From contig SPDT01000006.1 in the NCBI GenBank assembly GCA_008477525.1, forward strand, positions 2,941,501 through 3,005,500: a stretch of DNA of 64,000 bases, in the 5' to 3' direction. Source of the stretch: Hypomyces perniciosus (taxonomy: Eukaryota; Ascomycota; Sordariomycetes; Hypocreales; Hypocreaceae). The translations under genes and the position numbers were made by a program. Below the pieces are notes generated by a model, which searched no databases, was not told where the DNA came from, and was given only the letters and a program-made list of their open reading frames with translations. Below are positions 56,201 to 64,000 of the stretch, one piece after another (position 1 is the stretch's first letter; every line of letters begins with the position of its first letter).

Positions 56201-57377
56201 GCTTGGCGCGGGAAAAGTCCAGGTCATCATTTCCAACCCATTTCTTGAGAATCGATAGCTCCGTGTTGATCATCTCATTTGTATTGTACCACGACATGAT
56301 CGCCTCGTAGGCTTCATCAAATGATGGTGAATCAGCAGTCTTGTGTTCTGCCGCAAGTGCTCTCCAAGAGGGATAGAGGCTCGCGCACTTCTCTATCTTT
56401 TTCACCACGTCCTTGACTTGCTCATAAGGTGGTTTCCCGGCTTCGCTCTCTCCTTTCACCTGGAAGTTGATAATATCATCCAAAAGGCGGTCCACATTTG
56501 CTCGGGCATCCTCAACCATACGTCGCTGCACTGGAAGACGCCTGCCACATGTCTCGGCGCGGAGCTCTAGCCACAGCGCTTTTACGTAGGCTGTCCTGCT
56601 GGCGTGTGTATCCGAAGAGCTGATCAAGCGCTTCTTTTCCTGTCGCACGACGTCGCCGGTCAACACGGCTTGCAGCATGCCATGCCATTCAAGCCTCTCC
56701 CGACTCTCCGGATCTTTCAAATCTTCTTCTGTCGGCTGTAGGTCGTCGTTTCCGTAGAACATGATTGTCTCCTGATCGAGGCGGTCGTCGAACGGCCCCT
56801 CAGATGACGGCGTCTCGCCCTCCGAGTCCGAGTCGTTCCCGTTCATGCCTTGATACGGGGCGAAGTATTCGCCAGTCGTATAATCTTGCCGAAGTTTCTG
56901 TACGTACGCTCGTTCCTGAGCCCGAAACCTGCTATCGCTTGGCCGCGGCCGCGTTTTCGACGAGGAACGGATGGTTTCGGAGAAGGGTTGTACAGGTTGC
57001 GGTGCGGGAACTGGTTTTCGCGATGTCCCGGGGTTGTATGTGTTGGATGGCGTTCGAATCGGGCCCATAGGTCGTTGGAGGTAGGCTCCATCCACCTCCC
57101 CTCCACTTGGTCGCTGATTCTTCGGCGGCCCACCATTAATAGGCGTCGCTTGGGGCAGCGAATTCAAGGAGCCTGTGTGATTGGGGCTATCGGCATATCT
57201 ATTTAGCGATCCCACTTCGTCCTGACGTTCTGTGACATGGGGGTCGCCGCCATTGGACTCGGGAGATGAGTCCTCGTCCTCGCCCCCCATGGTGCGGTTC
57301 TGGTCCTGAGTTTTCTCAACGTTGGGTTCTTTCTCGTCACCTGAGAAGCGCACGGCACGAGGAGAGGTGCTGGACAT
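53265..57377 (-). CDS. sskB: MAP kinase kinase kinase of the HOG pathway (SskB/Ssk2/Wis4 type)
   Basis: Ser/Thr kinase that, when bound by the response regulator Ssk1, phosphorylates the MAPKK PbsB and so activates the HogA/SakA stress MAPK. Exons 53864-57377 and 53265-53809 (54-bp intron) give 1352 residues, typical for the family. The N-terminal ~250 residues are disordered; about 270-1000 form the large helical Ssk2-type regulatory region. The kinase domain starts near residue 1047 (VGGGAFGNVYAA), with the VAIK-type lysine in LMAVKEIRL (about 1072), catalytic HRDIKPEN (restored by splicing), DFG in KYVDFGAAKV, and MYMSPEVIKG closing the activation loop. All catalytic residues are intact. 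The start is the first in-frame ATG; the first ~60 residues are poorly constrained. Confidence 0.94.
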
Positions 57378-60300
57378 TATCCAGCCCTCAACAATACGCT
57401 ATACGGCAGTTACCGGTTCCACTCGCTGAATGTCGTTGGGAGTTTTGCTTTGCTTCGCCTGGTCGCAGGCAAGGGCGGCGGGGGCGGCGCAAAACGAAGG
57501 CTTAGAGGTGCTGGATTCAGCGACAGCAGCTAAGGACACAGCATGTGTATGGATTTGCGGCGGCGTGATATTTCGATGCCCAAAATATCAGCGGGGTCGA
57601 GATGGATTGGCGATGGAGTCCAAAGGCAAGGCTGTTCGCCATTCGAAGACGAGATGTTGAGCTGGAGCTGTCTTCCTCAGTCTGGCGAATCGCAATTGAG
57701 CGCCACGTGCCGCGGACCAATCAAACAACATGAACATGAAGCTATGCCTGGCCTGTGCGCTGCCTTGGCCACATTTGTGGCTGGTGGCGAGTACTTCCAT
57801 GGATCACAGCATATTAATGTTGTCGTGCCTCATTATCTCGGGTTTATTCGTACTATTTAGTCGGTTTGATATTGGTGAATATCTTCGTGGCGTTAACATT
57901 GGCCGAATTAATCATCTAGGCTGGATAGGCATCTGCAAGATCAACCTTATCGTGGTTGATGGGCAGCATCCAAGTTCTATTATTTCTACATGTATGCTTT
58001 GCTGTCTAGGAGTAGAGAATTCATCAAGCAAATATTTGTACAGAATTGGATCTTTTCGAGGCAATTCCCCTCTAGCAGGTCAGCTTCGAGGTCGGTGTTC
58101 TCCCATAATACTTCCTTCTTGGCCGGTGTCCTAGTTGATCTCTTCTGATCACGTGTATAACTCCAACATATACATACACCGTATCACACAGCTGACGACC
58201 GTGATCGCACCTCCAACTTCGAACACAGAACCAACCCAGAGCAAGCAAGATGACTCGGTGGGACTAGCTGCATGAGCTGACATGGGAGGGGAGTCTTTGC
58301 GGTTTGTGGGTGGTCCGAAAACGGCGTACCCCTCTGTGCTTCTTGGGTCGTGAACAACTCGGCGATGGTCATAGCAAGAATCCAGGGAGGTGTGGTTGCC
58401 GACGTTGCAAAGTGCCTTGTTCACCACTCCAATCAGACATTGCATGAGCTGGCTAGGGTGATTAGCGCTGTGTCACCTCTCTTGGGATTAGTTGACACCC
58501 CAGTCAACTTAGTAAGAGTATTGTCGCAATGTGCACACAATGTGCGTTATGGGAAAGGTGTGTGGAGGGAAAGACTGTGTTGTGTAAGTGGATGATTGTC
58601 CTAGCTAGATTATTATTGATAACCGCCGAATGACCTGGGAAATGGAAGGGGTGTGATGTTACCCATGGAATGACTTGTTTACACTCCAGAAACTCAGAGA
58701 GGGGCCACGTGCGGAAAGGGGGCAACGTTCGTGATCATCTGGTGCTCTGCAGGGTGATGCTAGGCGAGCGACAGGCAAGAAGACCTACTTGCTGACTGCA
58801 CTTTGTTGGGCATCATCAAGGTAACAGGGATGTCTGTTGACGAAGACAGCCCTCCCTTCAAGAGTCAGCTGCGGGTTTGTTTATGCATACCTTGGCGAGG
58901 GAGATGACATTCCTCAGTCAACTGCCCCCCGCCCCCTGTGATGCCCGAGCTGGTTTCAAAAGTCGGCACCTCTGGAGTTTCAAGACTGTCCTATGCTCCG
59001 CTTCACACGGATAACGAGAAACTTCGCGTCATTTGGAAAGAAATAGCATCTGTGTTGAAACTGAAAGGCTCATGATGTCGTGTTCTCGTATCACTTGATA
59101 CTAGCGCTCGAGGTTGAGGTGCGCATGAACGCAGTTAGACGAGAGAGGTAGCATCGATAGGCCATTCGTGGGAGGTCGTAAGCCAAGCCAATAGTATTTA
59201 ACCACAATCAATCCAGTGGAAGAATCGGGGTCGTTTCCGAGTTCGGGATTTGGTCCCTTGTCAAAGTATGTGAGTTCCCCTCGTGGTAGCATTGCTGGCT
59301 GACTGTCTTCCATGCGTGAGATGGAGGGTCTGCGTCGAACAGATTATGCCGTGTGTCGAGTCTTCCAGGTCTGTACGTGGCGGCACGGCAGAGCGTACGG
59401 CCTTAGCCAATCTCGGCATTTGCCATAATTTGTGACGGGCAATTAACTTGGTTTGAGCGATTTTCAGCTGTTGCGAGTCGAATCCTGAAGACGCGAAACG
59501 TAGGAAGACAGGTCCGCCGCTGCGCGTTATACATGGGACGCGAATTCGGAGCCTTGGCTACCAACAATGGCTTTCTGCGGTGGTTGTCGTTCATAATAAC
59601 AGGACCTAGTCCCAAGTCCAAGATTTTCAGTTGCCTATCATCACGGCTGGAGCGCTTGCTGATTGATTGTGGGCGGACGAAACATGAGCTCGCACGAGGT
59701 TGGGCCATAAACTGGGTTGGTGCAGACAGGTAGGTAATAAGCGAGATCCCCCAGATTTTGCGCGTTGTAACTCTGGAATTCGGAGCACGGAACAAGAACA
59801 GCGCCCAGCAGATAGATGACTTAGTAGTTAGATACTATCTAAACTAGGCCAAGTCTCAAACGAATAGTACTTCGTACTAATAATACGAGTTACGAGCAGT
59901 GAGCAGGGATGCTGTGTCGCGCCGCATCGCCTTGTCTATGACCCGCAAAATGAATGCTTGTTCTTCCTTCGAGATCTTTTTTCCCGCACGCAATGACGTT
60001 CCGATCACGGGTGCTTGGGCCTTCTGAACGATGCTTCATAATGATTTTTGGTGTTTGTTATTTTATTCTATTTTTTCTTTCTTTCATATTTCCCTTGTAT
60101 GATAGACATCTGTGGCTCCCGACAGAGAGTCTTCTCCCCTCTTCATACTCCACTGGAGCACTCGTCTTGGAGGATGGGTGGTTCAGCTTTAGTAAGATCC
60201 TTGTCTCCCTGACAAATAATAGACAAGATCTCGTCTATGTAGATCCATGAAATGACAAGTGATACTACCTACATTCGCCGTTCGCCCCGCAGGAACTGTG

Positions 60301-61900
60301 TCATAGACGGGCGGAGATCGCTCGGCAGAGATAAGAGGTGCCCTGTACGTAGACTATCAAGGTTGTTCACAAACATTTATGTGTTGCTGCAGTGGAATAC
60401 AGCCGGAAAAGTCTTGGAAGCCTTACTTAGTATATGCAGCTTCAACGCCCCACGTCAATGCGAGGTTTCCCCTCATAGGTACTTACGAGTATCTACATAA
60501 GACGGGTTGCTGGGGACGGCAGTGGAGCATCACGGACATAGCCAAGACTTAGCCTTGATGGTGTGCTTCAGCCATTGGAGTCAGTTCGTCAACGGAGTAT
60601 TATTATTCGAAATACGGAACCTACTCGTACTACGCACAAACACCAGCTATCATATCGATGCCACAACCCCCTCTCCACCCACTGGAAGCATCCATAACAA
60701 GCCGTGCCGTGCCTTGCTAGCACTACTACTTACTATGTACGGAGTCGTACTAGTATGTATGTAATGTAACCCTGTCCAGTGCTCTCTTCTTTGCATTTCT
60801 TCAAGACCCCCTGTGTCGTCCGGCCAGATTGACAATTTGCCGGGGGAATTGGTGCACCAAACCCGCATGAACATTAATATGGACAATGGGTCCATATAAA
60901 TCCACCAAACAAATGTATTCAAGGATATCCCTTGGCAACTCTGCCTTACTCGTACATTTCTGCACGGCAACTTCATCTACCTATTCAACGTCACATTCGG
61001 GGTGGTGCAGAAGGCACCTCAATCGCCTACACCAATCCCACCAGCGTTGTTTTCAATACATACTAGCCGAGAATCCCCGTCATCAATTCGCGAACTAATT
61101 GCCGAGGCCTTGTTTTTCAGTACTACTATTACTCTCATACATGCAGGGCACACGAGTAGCGCTCAACAAGTGTCGAGACATTGATTCACGATTTTACTTT
61201 CAATGTCCGGCAAACACATAATACGAAGGGCTCTAATGCCGAGAAAACCAGAAAAGGCCACATGTGCGCTTTGTATCCACTGATCACAGATGACACAGAC
61301 GCTCCCGGCCTCTCTTTTCCCCCTTGTTATATTTTGTTGAACTTGGACTAAGATCGTACTCCGCGTTCGTGCATACGTAGCACATACGCAAATACATACA
61401 TACACACCATGACGGCGGATGCAACAGGTGAGGCGGATCCCCAGTCATATCACCGTTGTTTCTTCTGTGTTTCGCTCACCCCTCAACACCCCTCCAACTT
61501 CTCCTCCATCTAAGACTAAGCCGACCTTCCCAAGAGCTCTCGGATGTGGGCCTGCGATAGCACGGTCTCATCCGCGCTGGTGTCTTGCAACTAAATACTA
61601 TGGAGAACTTCTACTACTACTAGCAGCCATCCCGAATAGCCGCCGCCATTGTGTCTTCAAAAACACATATAATCCCCAAGGTCTCATCCCGGAGGCTGAT
61701 AATATGCACTTCAGCATCTTTCTCACCCTCCATCTCCAAAAACGCCGATTACCCCAAAAGGAATTCTCCAATTCAGTCTCACCACCCACGCCCGTTATAG
61801 CCAGGCCTGCTATAATACGGGACATAACTCCCGAGCTCCGGCATAATCCATTAAACCCGCCAACCCCAGATCCATTTCATTATATAAACAAGACAGAGGC
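57378..61900. other. Gene-poor region
   Basis: 4.5 kb with no supported gene. The longest frames (134 codons from 57730, 161 codons from 61419) have no protein-like composition, domain or convincing start. The first ~200 bp are the promoter of the MAPKKK gene. TATATAAAC at 61882-61890 is the likely TATA region of the small gene that follows. Confidence 0.55.
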
Positions 61901-62022
61901 ATAGCTTTGCAGAGACAAGTGACCACGATTTAATCACGCCAGGTCTCTTCAGTCCTTCATCACACTTCACCCACCTTTCTGAGTCTGGTGTCTCCGAATC
62001 TATCTCTGCCCTACGATCTTCT

Positions 62023-62078
62023 GTAAGTGGTGTCTGAGAAACAACAAGCCCTGGGGAAAGTGATTCTAACCATTACAG
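62023..62078 (+). other. 5'-UTR intron of the small cysteine-rich gene
   Basis: GTAAGTGG at 62023, branch CTAAC at 62067-62071 and CATTACAG ending at 62078 form a textbook 56-bp intron, 17 bases before the ATG at 62096. It supports the next gene as expressed. Confidence 0.65.
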
Positions 62079-62095
62079 TCACACACACCTCCATC

Positions 62096-62260
62096 ATGTG
62101 CGACTTCACCAAGAACTACTATATCTACACATCATGTATAGATCCCGGTGCGCACTTTTGCAGCACATCGACTGATGGCAGCCGACAACATTGCTGTCCC
62201 AGAGGCCCTCACGAGCGCTACATCGTCATCCCTGAGACCTGCCCACTATGTTGCGGATGA
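62096..62260 (+). CDS. Small cysteine-rich protein (54 residues), MCDFTKxYYIYTxC family
   Basis: A 54-residue protein beginning MCDFTKNYYIYTSC and ending CPLCCG. It has eight cysteines: Cys2, Cys14, one in AHFCSTS, an adjacent pair in QHCCPRGPHERY, and three in CPLCCG. The CxxC at the end and paired cysteines suggest a small metal-binding or disulphide knuckle. I recall similar short proteins with the order IYTxCxDPGxHF ... PHERYIV ... CPLC as a widespread, uncharacterised family in Aspergillus and related fungi. There is no signal peptide, so it is probably intracellular. A TATA-like TATATAAAC lies about 210 bp upstream, and a well-formed intron sits in the leader. Function unknown. Confidence 0.7.
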   Translation: MCDFTKNYYIYTSCIDPGAHFCSTSTDGSRQHCCPRGPHERYIVIPETCPLCCG

Positions 62261-63060
62261 AAGGAGCAGAATGACAGTGTGCAGATGTCCAAAAAGTCTT
62301 GGAGTTACGTATTTGGAATCATTTTGATACCCTGGGCCGGTGGCCTCCTGCATGACACAACCGACTCGAAGCCATGTATTTCTTCTTCTTCTTCTCCCCC
62401 TTCATTATCTCTTGGGAACACTAGTCTTGGAAAAGGGACTGGTAAACGCATTTATGTTGAAATGGTAATTCTTTCAATGTGCAAACTGGACCATTTATTC
62501 TGGTCTTCGTGGTTTGGACTTGTGGACGTTCTGTGATGAGAGTGGAGGATGAGGCAGGACCTACCAAAACGACACTGGACAAACAATACCATAGCCACGC
62601 GTCGGCTTACCACTCTACCTGGGTAAAAAGTACTACTAGTTTCTCCAGCTTCGAGCTCTTGCTTACTCGGTCCCCACGGGGCTAAGCAATCGTGCTGACG
62701 TTCTCCCTGACGACCATCGTCGTAGTAAGCGGGAGGAAATGACAATACGGCGAGCTAGTGTCAAGTTGGGCCTCTGAATCGCATTATGTTTATCTTACCG
62801 GCGACAATTCGGGCTGATTATAAGAAAAAAAATGCGTGTATAATTATATATAGGCTAGCATTCATTATAGCTATTATGGATGGGTTTCACCTATTTACCC
62901 GGATGCGGAGGAAATGATGAAACCTCCCGGGACATCTTCATAGGGCTGACCTTTCGCAATCCTTTCATTGGATACAGCGACAAAAGGTAATGTTCTAATA
63001 GATCTAGTCCTCTGTATCTCATTCACTTTTGGACCCGGGTAGAGTATCTACTAGCCTCAT
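62261..63060. other. Intergenic region
   Basis: Probable 3' region of the small gene; a TTCTTC repeat at 62380-62397 and AT-rich DNA at 62810-62880. No gene seen. Confidence 0.5.
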
Positions 63061-63811
63061 TGAGAGATATACAGGAAGAAATGCCATGATCGCAAAGAGC
63101 GTGATCCACATTTGTGTAAAAGCTGCGGCAGTTATCATTCTAGGTAGTTAGGTAGGCATACAATGAAGCTACGGCAAGCATACCTTTTTGGCAGCGACTG
63201 GCAAACAGCCGGAAAGTCACAAGGACAACATTTTTGTGCCGGAAAGACCCTATCCAAATGCCTGAAAGCAAACCAGTGAACTCCAGATGTGGGTTACGAG
63301 TTAATGTTTACTGACTGACAGAAGATGCATCAGCTTAAACCCGGAAGACAATGCTCGAATTCAGGAAAAGCCGATGTTGTACATCACTCCCCGGTTCAAC
63401 GGCAATGCAGCCCCATGACTCCGATGGGGGTGCTGATTGTCGAACCGTATCGGCTCAGGGTGGGAGGTGAGGCCAAGATGTTGGTTAGCTTCCGATCAGC
63501 ATGCAAAATGAGAGTGTGAGGCCGCCTATCAAGGCAAGCAGACCGCGGAAAGCAAAAACAAACCAGTCATGGAGATGTCGGCTTTCAGATACTGTAATCG
63601 TAAGGGCGGGTCCAACCTGGGAATGCTTCACCAGGCCTTCGACGTTCATGAACCGTATAAATCGCGAAAGCACATGGACTGGAAACTGGGCGGCTAGAAC
63701 GCAATAGAAGAAGCTTGACCTTCCTGTCTGCCTTTCCTTCGACCTCCAGTGCCACGGCTCATACAACGATGCGTCTTCATTAACGATGATATCACCTGCA
63801 TGATCTGACAT
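63061..63811 (-). CDS. Possible membrane protein gene, model uncertain
   Basis: An open frame from the ATG at 63809-63811 to a stop at 63485 encodes 108 residues ending in a hydrophobic helix (FRGLLALIGGLTLSFCMLIGS) after a hydrophilic head (SDHAGDIIVNEDASLYEPWHW). Further down the same strand are two more protein-like stretches, around 63180-63262 (AIWIGSFRHKNVVLVTFRLFASRCQKG, bounded by AG and GTATGC) and 63020-63140 (AAAFTQMWITLFAIMAFLPVYLS), which could be later exons of a multispanning protein. I could not fix the joins. It may instead be a decayed gene. No family recognised. Confidence 0.35.
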
Positions 63812-64000
63812 ATCAGATCCCACTTAACTCCGCGGCAATGTGACGGTGTGGCCATTATAGCTTAAAATTATTAGATGCTTCTTAGCTTCGGCACTCGTCA
63901 ATAGAATGGTAGTAACTATTTTATTAGGTACGGAGTATTAGTTCAGTGTTGAATCAGATAGGTCGCTTTCCTGAACAGGCAGCTCCAGATTCGCCCTGTG

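Noticed and set aside
57730..58134. 134-codon frame beginning MNMKLCLACALPWP
   Set aside because: No domain and poor composition; it overlaps nothing supporting a promoter or introns.
61419..61904. 161-codon frame ending MHFSIFLTLHLQKRR...
   Set aside because: No recognisable start context or domain; composition like random DNA, and it runs into the promoter of the small cysteine-rich gene.

Overview
The window is nuclear DNA from a filamentous ascomycete, most likely Eurotiales (Aspergillus/Penicillium type). Genes are split by short introns of about 50-70 bp with GTRNGT donors and CTAAC-type branch points. The gene families match Aspergillus orthologues closely: an SskB/Ssk2 MAPKKK, a CrnA-type nitrate transporter, S-adenosylmethionine synthetase, and a small MCDF-type cysteine protein. 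No gene cluster, virus or intact transposon is visible. Names rest on motif and family memory; no search was run.

Layout. 0-10 kb: an edge-cut aldo/keto reductase (-), a gene-poor 2.4 kb, a tRNA-Gly with intron (-), a DUF1349 protein (-), an AT-rich island with a small secreted cysteine-rich protein between ~80-bp direct repeats, tubulin cofactor E (-) and a peroxisomal MaoC hydratase (-). 10-16 kb: an unrecognised protein (-), a non-coding spliced transcript (+) that appears to host five intronic C/D box snoRNAs, a PI-PLC X-domain protein (-) and a small nuclear-looking protein (-). 16.2-21.3 kb holds no convincing gene. 21-29 kb: SAM synthetase (-), GPN3 GTPase (+), APQ12 (-) and an 845-residue disordered/coiled-coil protein (-). 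29-41 kb: nitrate transporter (+), a GPI-anchored KRE9/KNH1-like protein (-), and a WDR5/Swd3-type WD40 protein with an RS-rich head (+). 41-53 kb: a damaged Hsp70-like gene (-), a Ser/Pro-rich protein (+), a secreted mucin-like repeat protein (+), MTD1 (+) and cytidine deaminase (-). 53-57 kb: SskB-like MAPKKK (-). 57.4-64 kb is gene-poor, with a 54-residue cysteine-rich protein (+) and a possible membrane-protein gene (-).

The genes are mostly independent housekeeping, signalling and surface functions. The only functional grouping is loose: MTD1 and SAM synthetase both serve one-carbon metabolism but lie 28 kb apart. The most unusual part is the snoRNA host gene at 11.8-13.1 kb. Its snoRNAs all sit 51-55 nt upstream of a CTAAC branch point. 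Two internal acceptors are followed at once by GT, so the long intron may be removed stepwise (recursive splicing). A second window-wide signal is the 9-mer TACGGAGTA/TACTCCGTA, seen 17 times in non-coding DNA where about half an occurrence is expected.
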